DNA from: a virus
Direction: 5' to 3' (one strand)
Virus record (IMG/VR): IMGVR_UViG_3300020473_002208
Location: 1-40,554 of that record
Length of the DNA: 40,554 nt
The stretch's first letter is position 1. Each line of letters opens with the position of its first letter. The notes beneath the pieces were generated by a model, which did not search any database, was not told the DNA's origin, and saw nothing but the letters and a program-made list of their open reading frames with translations. The translations under genes were made by a program, and so were the position numbers. Below are positions 8,137 to 14,596 of the stretch, in pieces.

Positions 8137-8283
8137 TCAGAACATCAAGTAGGCCACGATCAGGACTAAAAGCCAAAATGGTAGGCTGATTGTCAGGGCT
8201 GTTTTTGGTTGCCTGTTTGCAAGAAAAAAAGCACCTATATATATGGCCGCAATTACGAACATAGTAAGTGGAAAACTAATCAA
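8137..8283 (-). CDS. Tiny membrane protein (48 aa)
   Basis: A TTG-initiated frame overlaps the stop of the upstream tiny gene (TTGA) and follows GAGGTGG at good spacing, so the two are translationally coupled. The product is mostly hydrophobic, with two likely membrane segments (MFVIAAIYIGAFFLA and LPFWLLVLIVAYLMF). It ends 14 bases before the excisionase start. Function unknown. Confidence 0.6.
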   Translation of the reverse strand: MISFPLTMFVIAAIYIGAFFLANRQPKTALTISLPFWLLVLIVAYLMF

Positions 8284-8453
8284 TGTTTGCCACCTCGCTT
8301 TAAATAGATGTCTCTTTGGCGGAGACTAAAGAACTTATCTAGGACAACCGCAACCAGTAATGCCACTGCGAGATTTAGTCCCAGCATGTAATGGCCAGTG
8401 AATACATTCACTAACCCCCAAACAATAAGTATTAAAAAGATACGCGCTTTCAT
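8280..8453 (-). CDS. Tiny membrane protein (57 aa)
   Basis: ATG 8453 follows CAGGAG with ideal spacing and overlaps the methyltransferase stop by four bases. The 57-residue product starts MKARIFLILIVWGL, has two hydrophobic stretches (5-20 and 27-40) and a basic C-terminal tail (LRQRDIYLKRGGKH), so it is probably an inner-membrane protein. Function unknown. Its place in the early operon suggests a role soon after infection or induction. Confidence 0.65.
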   Translation of the reverse strand: MKARIFLILIVWGLVNVFTGHYMLGLNLAVALLVAVVLDKFFSLRQRDIYLKRGGKH

Positions 8454-9025
8454 GTGGTCTCCTGTTTATTGAACTTGGCCGTTTCGTTTCCCCAGGCATC
8501 CCAATGAGTCGCGGTAGTCCTAGCGAAGAGCTCAATGCGTGGTACATCTCCCGCTAACGTAACGCATTTATCCCTGAATTCATCAGGCTTTCGACTGTGC
8601 TCACGTATAGGGTAGGAACCCACAGCTCTCACACTTCGACTGGCCACTTTAGGCTTTCCCTTTATAGCGATAAGAGCAGATTCACTTCCGGCTCGAGTCC
8701 AGAATCCCATTCCAAAATGAGGCAAGTGATTTTTGGTAAGCTTATTCCATACAAAGCCATTCATGTTCTTTAAGGTAAACCCCCAAGCACTTACAACATC
8801 GAGTGCTTCTTGGGGCATAGAGCTAACCCACCACATTACTAAAATGCAGTTATCATCGGCTACCTGATCGACTGGCAGTTGTTTCAGCTCTCTCATATCC
8901 AAAACGCCCTTATAATGCTGGGTCGCTCCAGATGTGAAACTACCCCCTGTTTTAGCATTTCTAAACTTCCAAGGTGGATCAGCGTAAATAAGCTGGTACT
9001 TTTTACCTTCTGTTTTATCTAACAC
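8450..9025 (-). CDS. MT-A70-family DNA adenine methyltransferase
   Basis: A likely N6-adenine methyltransferase. The catalytic DPPW motif lies in YQLIYADPPWKFR (residues 11-23), followed by the family's LKQLPVDQVADDNCILVMW and the C-terminal HSRKPDEFRD. At 191 residues it has the usual length for phage members. No matching endonuclease is nearby, so it is probably a solitary enzyme that modifies phage DNA against restriction or affects regulation. Start GTG 9025 has AGGAGG upstream and overlaps the preceding gene by seven bases. Confidence 0.88.
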   Translation of the reverse strand: MLDKTEGKKYQLIYADPPWKFRNAKTGGSFTSGATQHYKGVLDMRELKQLPVDQVADDNCILVMWWVSSMPQEALDVVSAWGFTLKNMNGFVWNKLTKNHLPHFGMGFWTRAGSESALIAIKGKPKVASRSVRAVGSYPIREHSRKPDEFRDKCVTLAGDVPRIELFARTTATHWDAWGNETAKFNKQETT

Positions 9026-9426
9026 TTTTGGGGACCTCCTATATCGCCGACAAGGGAGCAGGGCCCGGACATTTCATTCAAATACCGCAGGTCTACAGGC
9101 ACATACTCATATCGATGCCGACCAGACTTTGTTTTCACAGGGTTACCTTGAGCATCCTCCGCTGGTCGTTTGCGCATAGGTTTGAGGCCTTTGTATTGCC
9201 CAGAACGTTCTGCTAACTCAATAAACTGATCAACAGAACTAGGTGTACTTAGCTCACCACTAACGCATACAGCTTTGGCTTTTTTGAAGACTTCCTCGGT
9301 GATCTCTGCAACAGCGAGTTCATACTCTTGCTGTGTCGAGGGAGCATCTTTGCCTCTCAAGGAAGAAACTTTTTTCTCCGCTTGCGTCCGGCACTTCTTT
9401 CTACAAACTCCGTATACGTAAAACAT
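9019..9426 (-). CDS. Unrecognised early phage protein (135 aa)
   Basis: A basic cytoplasmic protein that begins FYVYGVCRKKCRTQAEKKV and has many Lys and Arg residues through its length. It contains a central helix (EYELAVAEITEEVFKKAKAV). I do not recognise a family. The N-terminal VCRKKC resembles half of a metal-binding site without an obvious partner pair. It starts 10 bases after the SSB stop with a GGGAG ribosome site. Its place between SSB and the methyltransferase suggests a role in replication or recombination. Confidence 0.7.
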   Translation of the reverse strand: MFYVYGVCRKKCRTQAEKKVSSLRGKDAPSTQQEYELAVAEITEEVFKKAKAVCVSGELSTPSSVDQFIELAERSGQYKGLKPMRKRPAEDAQGNPVKTKSGRHRYEYVPVDLRYLNEMSGPCSLVGDIGGPQKC

Positions 9427-9436
9427 GACTAGCTCC

Positions 9437-9964
9437 CTAGATGCAGTTGCATAATGTTTTGTATTGAAGGCCTATAGGCGCAAAAGGGATATCATCATCA
9501 AAGTCGATAGGTGCCCCTGTTGAGGATGCGTCACCCGTTTTGTTTGTATTACTATGATCGACTTCAGGCAGTTTATTAGTGGAGTTTAAATGGCTCTGAG
9601 CTCCTTGTTGGCTCTGAGGCATGCCGCCTAAAGCCTGCAATGTACCGCGATAATCTACTACTACCTCGGTGGTATATTTATCTTGTCCACTTTGGTCTAT
9701 CCATTTGCGAGTTTGTAAACGACCTTCAATATAGACCTGAGAACCTTTTGCTAGATGGTTTCCAACGAACTCAGCCACTTTTCCAAACAGGACGACTCGG
9801 TGCCATTCTGTCCGTTCTTTGGTTTGCCCAGTATTTTTATCTTTCCAGATATCGCTGGTGGCAATACTTATTCTGGTAACTGCATCTCCATTTGAGTGAT
9901 AACGCGTCTCAGGGGACTGCCCTAGATTGCCTATTAGAATCACCTTATTGATACCTCTAGTCAT
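9437..9964 (-). CDS. ssb: Single-stranded DNA-binding protein
   Basis: It coats single-stranded DNA during phage replication and recombination. The OB fold is clear from [15 protein letters not shown] through [17 protein letters not shown] to [10 protein letters not shown] (residues 1-85). A linker then leads to the acidic tip DFDDDIPF. In nearly all SSBs that tip is the exact C-terminus and docks partner proteins. Here 14 more residues ([14 protein letters not shown]) follow before the stop. ATG 9964 has AAGGAG nine bases upstream. A longer frame from TTG 9985 would run through that ribosome site. Confidence 0.92.
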   Translation of the reverse strand: MTRGINKVILIGNLGQSPETRYHSNGDAVTRISIATSDIWKDKNTGQTKERTEWHRVVLFGKVAEFVGNHLAKGSQVYIEGRLQTRKWIDQSGQDKYTTEVVVDYRGTLQALGGMPQSQQGAQSHLNSTNKLPEVDHSNTNKTGDASSTGAPIDFDDDIPFAPIGLQYKTLCNCI

Positions 9965-9977
9965 AGCTATCCACTCC

Positions 9978-10109
9978 TTAAACAAACGCGGTGGCGCCTA
10001 ACAGTACCCCAATAGAGATCAGAAAAATCAGGATCTCAATCAGCTCCTTACGCTTTTGTTTGCGTTTAGCCCGGGTGGTGTTGCCAACTTTTGCCATGTA
10101 ATCGTTCAT
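9978..10109 (-). CDS. Small single-span membrane protein (43 aa)
   Basis: ATG 10109 follows GGGGATCCC. The product has a basic cytoplasmic N-terminal half ([13 protein letters not shown]) and one hydrophobic segment ([20 protein letters not shown]) to the end. It ends 13 bases before the SSB start. The charge pattern suggests an N-in membrane anchor. Function unknown. Confidence 0.55.
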   Translation of the reverse strand: MNDYMAKVGNTTRAKRKQKRKELIEILIFLISIGVLLGATAFV

Positions 10110-10118
10110 GGGATCCCC

Positions 10119-10367
10119 TTAACAAGCTCTGGTTAGACTGGGAAGGTTTTTTATTTCGTTCACCAACTTAGTAAGTTGCTCTTCTGCATTCTTACTTTTT
10201 AAGGACACATGAAGGTGTCGAGGAGAGCGCCCCGGGGTATTGATTGCAACATCAACAGTCTTTGATGTCGGAAAGGTGTTGAAAAAGATCTGGTGCCGCT
10301 CATCTTGCTCTATACAAGCAACAGTGATTTGTCCGACTAATGATTTAGTGATTTCTGATAAGTCCAT
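10119..10367 (-). CDS. First gene of the leftward early operon (82 aa, unknown)
   Basis: A soluble protein with alternating strand and helix (MDLSEITKSLVGQITVAC to RHLHVSLKSKNAEEQLTKL). I do not recognise a family. Its position, first after the left early promoter, is that of N or other early regulators in lambdoid phages, but it lacks the Arg-rich motif of N proteins. ATG 10367 is chosen because GGAGG lies five bases upstream. An in-frame upstream start lacks one. Confidence 0.7.
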   Translation of the reverse strand: MDLSEITKSLVGQITVACIEQDERHQIFFNTFPTSKTVDVAINTPGRSPRHLHVSLKSKNAEEQLTKLVNEIKNLPSLTRAC

Positions 10368-10448
10368 ATATCCTCCAAGACAATTGTTTTCCAGAATTTG
10401 ATGATGCATTATCAATCCGTACCCAATAGATGGGTGTACATTTCAGTG

Positions 10449-10470
10449 TTAAAGTTCACACTATGTATAC
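10449..10470. promoter_or_regulatory. Left operator (OL-like)
   Basis: On minus the sequence just downstream of the left -10 reads GTATACAT, then GTGTGAACTTTAA. The rightward promoter has nearly the same block in the same place (GTATACAT, then GGTGAACTTTTAA). Shared sequence at the start points of two divergent early promoters is what a common repressor operator would look like. Confidence 0.6.
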
Positions 10471-10498
10471 TTTATATATTAATATTCGCATTTGTCAA
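10471..10498 (-). promoter_or_regulatory. Left early promoter (PL-like)
   Basis: Read on minus: a perfect -35 TTGACA (10498-10493), a 16-base spacer and -10 TATAAA (10476-10471). It drives the operon from the 82-aa gene to integrase. The operator-like block lies at the expected transcription start, so repressor binding would block initiation. Confidence 0.75.
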
Positions 10499-10584
10499 CA
10501 AAATGGCGCTTGGAATGTGTTTGTTCTCAGTTTGTATACCTTTTTAAATTAGTTTACTATATGTGTCTATATGAGGAGCTATGT

Positions 10585-10806
10585 ATGAAAGTCGATGCTA
10601 CAAGTACTGTAATAAAGCCTCAGCTGTCGCCAATAGAGACTGCGGACAAGTATTCGTCCGCAACAGAAAAGAAGCTAAGCGATGATAGAGTGGACATTGG
10701 CTCTAAGCCTAAAGAGCAGTCCGTCACCTATTCTATTAACCGAAATGCACAAACAAAGTATTTTGAAGTACAGATTGGATCGGGCAGTAAAGAGCCTCCA
10801 AAATAA
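10585..10806 (+). CDS. Small hydrophilic protein, cargo trio gene 1 (73 aa)
   Basis: A polar, probably disordered protein (MKVDATSTVIKPQLSP) rich in Ser, Lys and Asp. I do not recognise it. ATG 10585 has GAGGAG six bases upstream. The longer frame from 10492 would cross the left promoter and is unlikely. It starts a rightward group of three genes between the left promoter and the repressor, the place of lysogenic-conversion genes in lambdoid prophages. Confidence 0.55.
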   Translation: MKVDATSTVIKPQLSPIETADKYSSATEKKLSDDRVDIGSKPKEQSVTYSINRNAQTKYFEVQIGSGSKEPPK

Positions 10807-10827
10807 TTGACGAAAGTATGAAGTATT

Positions 10828-11439
10828 ATGGAACTGTTCGGATTTCTAACAGACTTGGTCTTAGATGATTTGATGCGCTATTTGACCATGGCATCAATCT
10901 TTTTTGGTTTGTGTATGGTTCAACTTCAAAGCGGCTTGTCATTTGACTCTATGTTTAGTTACGCTTGCAGGCAGCAGCGATACAGGGAAGTTAGTGCAAC
11001 AATTACTTATCTTTGTGTTTTATCATTTTTTATAGCTTCTTATTTTCTGGAGGAGAAGCTTTTATGGTCATTGTTTAGTGAAGAGGCATTAGCGGATGAA
11101 AGGTTTGCAGGTCAATTATCTAAACCCGAAAGGCTCATAATCTTTTACTCGATTAAGTCTTTTAGTGAAGTTGTTTTTGCTTTCACATTGGCATTGTTTC
11201 ATAGACTAACAAGCGTGAGGCTTAGCTTTATTGCTATTCTGGTTTGCTGTTTTTCACTAGTGGTCGCTCTAGTACACTTTGCAAGAGCAATAGATAGGGC
11301 TGTTCTGGCGACAAACTTAATGGATAGCCTCTATAGCCCTTCAATCATGGCAATTAACTTGACTAGTGTCGTAGCTATGGCATTTTATGTACCTAGTTTG
11401 AGACTCGCAGAGAAAAGGAGGTCTACGCGTGAGTTTTAG
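10828..11439 (+). CDS. Multispan membrane protein, cargo trio gene 2 (203 aa)
   Basis: A hydrophobic protein with about four to five membrane segments (roughly residues 17-36, 58-76, 105-150 as one or two, and 172-192) and a charged C-terminal tail (LRLAEKRRSTREF). A loop around 78-104 is acidic. No family recognised. It overlaps the next gene by 11 bases, so the two are coupled. Membrane proteins here often block entry of other phages, but that is inference from position only. Confidence 0.65.
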   Translation: MELFGFLTDLVLDDLMRYLTMASIFFGLCMVQLQSGLSFDSMFSYACRQQRYREVSATITYLCVLSFFIASYFLEEKLLWSLFSEEALADERFAGQLSKPERLIIFYSIKSFSEVVFAFTLALFHRLTSVRLSFIAILVCCFSLVVALVHFARAIDRAVLATNLMDSLYSPSIMAINLTSVVAMAFYVPSLRLAEKRRSTREF

Positions 11440-11752
11440 CTTTCTATTCCTAACGTTAGCAGGCTTAGGGATTGTCGCAGCCGCTTACTATGTAGGACTG
11501 ATCTATAGTAAAACTGATTCTGCGAGGTCAAAACGAGGGATTACAGCCCATGAACTTTTGGTTAGGTACTTCAAAATAGAAAGTGTCGGCAAAAAATCAC
11601 CCGATAAAGCTATTCAGCTATTTAACGAGTGGCGAACAGACTGTATTGAGTATCTTCAAGAGGCAGAGCTTGAATCTCAAGATCTGGATGAACTAATTAA
11701 AGCTAGTGATGGGAAGGTTGCACAACTGACACGCGCAAGACAACAGTTTTGA
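11429..11752 (+). CDS. Membrane-anchored protein, cargo trio gene 3 (107 aa)
   Basis: One N-terminal membrane segment (about 2-25, FSFLFLTLAGLGIVAAAYYVG) is followed by a soluble helical domain, probably cytoplasmic. GTG 11429 is preceded by AGGAGG inside the end of the upstream gene. It ends 12 bases from the convergent repressor gene. Function unknown. With the 203-aa protein it could form a two-part membrane complex. Confidence 0.65.
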   Translation: MSFSFLFLTLAGLGIVAAAYYVGLIYSKTDSARSKRGITAHELLVRYFKIESVGKKSPDKAIQLFNEWRTDCIEYLQEAELESQDLDELIKASDGKVAQLTRARQQF

Positions 11753-11763
11753 GAATAGATTAG

Positions 11764-12177
11764 TTATTCACTGCTGGCCTTGTCGAAATCTATCAGGTCA
11801 TTAACAGGTTGGTCACCAATTTCTTTTAACAGTTCGTTGCTTAATATGTCCACTAGAACATCTGCACTTTGCTTATATTCGACCCAATCCATTTGGGCGA
11901 ACCTGGTTACCCAAGAACTAATGGTATGTTTTAAAACGGTTTCAAGTTGAGTTGTATTTACTGATGTATTAACTCCCAAAAGGGTATTAGGATCAGTATC
12001 AAGAAACTCACAGAGTTGTAGGAATTGTTCAAGATTAATAGATCGTTGCCCATTTAAATAGTGACTAACAGTACTTTTACTACTGACGCCCAACGTTTCC
12101 ATCAAGTCTTCTTGCTTAAGCCCCTTTTCGGAGAGAAGGCTTTTTGCATTTAAGCCCCAAGTCGGCTTTCCACTCAT
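11764..12177 (-). CDS. Prophage repressor, Cro/CI-type HTH
   Basis: The likely lysogeny repressor. Residues 10-70 form a helix-turn-helix of the Cro/CI type: LLSEKGLKQEDLMETLGVS, then STVSHYLNGQRSINLEQF. The remaining 70 residues are helical and acidic and do not show the S24 peptidase Ser/Lys motifs of lambda CI, so RecA-dependent self-cleavage is not expected. ATG 12177 is used. A TTG one codon earlier is an alternative. It faces the Cro-like gene. A GTGAACTTT block 15 bases upstream of its start may serve autoregulation. Confidence 0.85.
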   Translation of the reverse strand: MSGKPTWGLNAKSLLSEKGLKQEDLMETLGVSSKSTVSHYLNGQRSINLEQFLQLCEFLDTDPNTLLGVNTSVNTTQLETVLKHTISSWVTRFAQMDWVEYKQSADVLVDILSNELLKEIGDQPVNDLIDFDKASSE

Positions 12178-12191
12178 CAAGTTATCCGGTA

Positions 12192-12200
12192 GTGAACTTT
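12192..12200. promoter_or_regulatory. Third operator half-site near the repressor start
   Basis: GTGAACTTT here matches the operator blocks at both early promoters and lies 15 bases before the repressor start codon, overlapping its expected leader. It is a single half-site, so the support is weaker than for the other two. Confidence 0.4.
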
Positions 12201-12262
12201 ACTGTCGTAAGAATACAAGATGTATGCTTTTGCAACAACAGTTTCCAAAAATAATTTCAAAG

Positions 12263-12290
12263 TTGACATACTACAGAATTGAAGTATACA
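12263..12290 (+). promoter_or_regulatory. Right early promoter (PR-like)
   Basis: Perfect -35 TTGACA (12263-12268), 16-base spacer, -10 TATACA (12285-12290). Transcription would start around 12297, inside the operator, giving a leader of about 25 bases before the TTG start of the Cro-like gene. It serves the cro-O-P-rusA-Q operon. Confidence 0.8.
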
Positions 12291-12294
12291 TTAG

Positions 12295-12319
12295 GTGAAC
12301 TTTTAAGTTTGGAGTTCAC
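12295..12319. promoter_or_regulatory. Right operator (OR-like) palindrome
   Basis: Perfect 7-bp inverted half-sites GTGAACT (12295-12301) and AGTTCAC (12313-12319) are separated by 11 bases. The site overlaps the predicted transcription start and the leader, including the GGAG ribosome site of the Cro-like gene. The same half-sites recur at the left promoter and near the repressor gene. Confidence 0.65.
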
Positions 12320-12320
12320 A

Positions 12321-12566
12321 TTGAGATACAATCAACATCTATCTTCATTTTACTCGAGTCTTCGCAGATCTGAGAAAGGACAGTTCAAAGCTTTGCTCTC
12401 TGAAAGGCTAGGAGTCTCTTTGTATACCGCAAGATCATATGTTTTGGGTCATCGTCGGCTTCGGCTAATGCAGTTGAAGCGTGTCGAACAAGTAACCAAA
12501 GGAGCGCTTAAATATTCCGAACTTTTAGCTGAACTAGAAGTATCTATGAAGAAGAAAGGAAAGTAG
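12321..12566 (+). CDS. Cro-like DNA-binding protein
   Basis: An 81-residue basic protein (MRYNQHLSSFYSSLRRSEKG) with a probable helix-turn-helix around LLSERLGVSLYTARSYVLGH and a Lys-rich end. It occupies the Cro position, first gene from the right promoter and divergent from the repressor. TTG 12321 is the supported start: GGAG lies six bases upstream, and the alternative TTG 12279 lies between the promoter hexamers. It probably represses the early promoters through the shared operators. Confidence 0.7.
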   Translation: MRYNQHLSSFYSSLRRSEKGQFKALLSERLGVSLYTARSYVLGHRRLRLMQLKRVEQVTKGALKYSELLAELEVSMKKKGK

Positions 12567-12567
12567 C

Positions 12568-12635
12568 GCGGCTTACTGGGTAAGCCGCATGTAAAAGAAA
12601 ACCCGCATCAGCTTTGGTCGGCAGGATAGCGGGTT
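12568..12635 (+). promoter_or_regulatory. Tandem hairpins between cro and O
   Basis: First hairpin: a perfect 9-bp stem GCGGCTTAC / GTAAGCCGC with a TGG loop (12568-12588). Second: AACCCGC / GCGGGTT (12600-12606 and 12629-12635). Neither is followed by a T run, so they are poor terminators. In lambdoid phages this spot holds antitermination sites (nutR, or the two-hairpin put RNA of HK022). No N gene is recognisable here, so an RNA-based antiterminator is possible. Confidence 0.4.
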
Positions 12636-12654
12636 AACAATCACGGAGTTAATT

Positions 12655-13554
12655 ATGAGTAACACGGCAGAAGTTGTCAATTTTCCTTCAATTGGGCAGG
12701 GGGCAGCAACTTATGAGTCAGGTGAGTATGTGAAAGCGGATTTAGAGAAAGGTTATGACCGACTTGCACAAAAGCTTACTGACACCCTAGCGAGGCCTCC
12801 AGTGAAGTTATGTGCAAGAGAGTATCAGATCATTTTTGCAGTGATCGGCAAGACCTACCGCTGGCACAAAAAGACAGATTGGATATCCAACTCACAATTA
12901 AGTGATCTAACTGGAATAGGGGTCTCTAATATTGGAAAGTTGATCAAGGGGCTGGTGGCTAAAAAGATACTAGTCCGCGTCGGAAAGGAGACTGGGATAA
13001 ACCCTGTTGTGTCAGACTGGACTGAGCCAACGATTAGTCGAAAAGAACCAGAAGCTAGTCAAAAACGACTAGTCGAAAATAACGACAAAACTAGTCAAAA
13101 CCGACTAGAAGAGTCGTCAAAAACGACTAAAAAATTAGTCAAAACTGACCCCCACAAAAGAAAAGAAACTAATACAAAAGATAATAATAAAAAACAAAGC
13201 AAAAAAACCTTGTCGGATACCTTGGATTTTTCCTGTTGGCCAGCAATGCCTAACGATCAAACTCTGAATGATTGGCTAGCAATGCGCAAACGACTCAAAG
13301 CCAATGTAACACAGACTGTGGTTAACCGATTTGCCAAGCAGCTGCATCTAGCGGTCCAGAATGGGTTAACAGTGGATGATTGTCTGGGCGAGTGCGTTGT
13401 TCGAAACTGGCGAGGTTTCGAATATGCCTGGGTAGCTAAACATTCAAATATAGCGCCCGGGTATCACAATCCACAGAATACGATGCAGGAGCTTCAGCAG
13501 CTCAATGAACAGCTAGGCGATGTGCCAATGCTTGGCGACGATCAGGAGGTGTAA
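12655..13554 (+). CDS. O: Replication initiator, lambda O-like
   Basis: It likely binds the phage origin and starts DNA replication. The N-terminal domain (residues 20-125, LARPPVKLCAREYQIIFAVI, then WISNSQLSDLTGIGVSNIGK) is the winged-helix of the phage replication protein O family. The middle (130-185) is low-complexity Lys/Ser/Thr because the DNA there carries origin iterons. The C-terminal part (WPAMPNDQTLNDWLAMRKRL onward) is helical and probably contacts the P-like partner, whose gene starts two bases after its stop. The start has GGAG upstream. Confidence 0.88.
   Translation: MSNTAEVVNFPSIGQGAATYESGEYVKADLEKGYDRLAQKLTDTLARPPVKLCAREYQIIFAVIGKTYRWHKKTDWISNSQLSDLTGIGVSNIGKLIKGLVAKKILVRVGKETGINPVVSDWTEPTISRKEPEASQKRLVENNDKTSQNRLEESSKTTKKLVKTDPHKRKETNTKDNNKKQSKKTLSDTLDFSCWPAMPNDQTLNDWLAMRKRLKANVTQTVVNRFAKQLHLAVQNGLTVDDCLGECVVRNWRGFEYAWVAKHSNIAPGYHNPQNTMQELQQLNEQLGDVPMLGDDQEV
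13034..13210. other. Phage replication origin: iterons plus AT-rich stretch
   Basis: Repeats of the type YTAGTCAAAAMCGACTAR occur inside the O gene. Near-perfect 18-bp copies start at 13055 and 13091, variants at 13113 and 13135, and half copies at about 13034 and 13069. Four of the starts are 21-22 bp apart, about two helical turns. Each full copy is itself an inverted repeat (CTAGTC/GACTAG). An A-rich, purine-skewed stretch (13155-13210) follows, suitable as the unwinding region. This copies the lambda ori layout. Confidence 0.8.
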
Positions 13555-13556
13555 CC

Positions 13557-14129
13557 ATGGAACGTTTAACGAATTACTCAAGTGATACGCTCAAGGCTCT
13601 CGCTGGTACTTTCATATCCAGTGTTTTGCCAGCTATGGCTGCTGCACACCCATCAGCCGACTTTAATTGGCGTGGTAACACACAGGCCTTCGCCCAAGAA
13701 TATGCGAAAGCATTGATAGGTACTGGTTGTACTGGGCGCCATATCCGAGAAGCTGTCGATGCAATGAAGGTTCGCTCAGCATATGAAAGACAGCCACCGA
13801 ATGCTCAAGAGTTCAAGATACTCTGCTTACAAGCCAAAGGGATGCCGACCATCGATGAGTGCATTGATGAAATAGATCGTCAACGTAGAGAGCACTACGG
13901 CAAACGTCACAAAGAATGGTCTTCACCTTTTGTTTATTGGTTAAACGTAAGTGTTGCGGCGCCACGGCGAATTATGAGTGAGGCCCAATGGCGGAAATTA
14001 GCTCGCAGGAAGTATTCCGAACTTGCTGAAGTCTATGCTCGCAACGAAATAAGAGATATTCCGGTACCGGTAGAGTGCAAACTTGAACCTCCTTACATGC
14101 GTTATCTAACACAGGGTTCAGCGTCATGA
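13557..14129 (+). CDS. P: Replication protein, lambda P-like helicase loader
   Basis: The 190-residue product resembles the replication protein P family: helical, with FNWRGNTQAFAQEYAKAL (residues 34-51) and the basic REAVDAMKVRSAYERQPPN (61-79). P proteins bring the host DnaB helicase to the origin-bound O protein. No helicase gene is present, which fits use of the host helicase. It is directly coupled to O (two-base gap, AGGAGGTG upstream). Confidence 0.78.
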   Translation: MERLTNYSSDTLKALAGTFISSVLPAMAAAHPSADFNWRGNTQAFAQEYAKALIGTGCTGRHIREAVDAMKVRSAYERQPPNAQEFKILCLQAKGMPTIDECIDEIDRQRREHYGKRHKEWSSPFVYWLNVSVAAPRRIMSEAQWRKLARRKYSELAEVYARNEIRDIPVPVECKLEPPYMRYLTQGSAS

Positions 14130-14177
14130 ACATTAGTAATCTTAAACACCACCAGCAGGTTCCGTAGGGAAGTCATT

Positions 14178-14531
14178 TTGAAAATTTACAATATAACTCC
14201 AATGGGGAAGCCCAGAATGAGCCAGCGAGACAAGTGGAAGAAACGACCTGTAGTTCTGCGTTACTTTGCTTATAAGGACCAATGCCGCTTACAGGGCGTC
14301 GCATTACCCACGCATGGGTATCACATCACCTTCGTGCTTCCTATGCCTAAATCTTGGAGTAAGAAGAAACGTATGAGCATGCTTGGCCAGCCTCATTTAA
14401 ACAAGCCAGACAAGGACAATCTGGAAAAGGCGTTGCTTGATGCTATCTTCGAGGAGGACTCAGTCGTATGGGATGGGCGCGTTACGAAGCTTTGGGGTGA
14501 AGAAGGGCAAATTATTGTAGGGGAATGTTAA
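14178..14531 (+). CDS. rusA: RusA-type Holliday junction resolvase
   Basis: It resolves four-way DNA junctions formed during phage recombination and replication. The family signature KPDKDNLEKALLDAI (residues 76-90) carries the acidic metal ligands, followed by EEDSVVWDG, with the N-terminal GKPRMSQRDKWKKRP contacting DNA. At 117 residues it has family length. The start is TTG 14178 with AGGGAAG upstream. A 13-codon frame overlaps the end of the P-like gene just before it and may provide coupling. Confidence 0.9.
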   Translation: MKIYNITPMGKPRMSQRDKWKKRPVVLRYFAYKDQCRLQGVALPTHGYHITFVLPMPKSWSKKKRMSMLGQPHLNKPDKDNLEKALLDAIFEEDSVVWDGRVTKLWGEEGQIIVGEC

Positions 14532-14596
14532 TGAGAAAGGTGACGATACAAGCGGAAATGCTCACCCTGTTGTGTGAACTGGAGATAATCTTATGA
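14531..14596 (+). CDS. Possible 21-residue coupling peptide
   Basis: ATG 14531 overlaps the RusA stop (TAATG), and its own TGA (14594-14596) overlaps the next start (ATGATG). The peptide (MRKVTIQAEMLTLLCELEI) is short and unrecognised. The tight overlaps on both sides argue for translation, possibly only to couple RusA to the Q-like gene. Confidence 0.35.
   Translation: MRKVTIQAEMLTLLCELEIIL

Noticed and set aside
8335-8547. A 70-residue minus-strand frame
   Set aside because: It overlaps both the methyltransferase end and the 57-residue gene in another frame and has no ribosome site. The 57-residue frame is better supported.
12279-12320. An upstream TTG start for the Cro-like gene
   Set aside because: It lies between the -35 and -10 hexamers of the promoter, so it would not be in the mRNA.
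13034-13149. CRISPR-like short regular repeats
   Set aside because: Repeats are 18 bp, palindromic, lie in a coding frame of a replication protein and have no unique spacers of CRISPR size.
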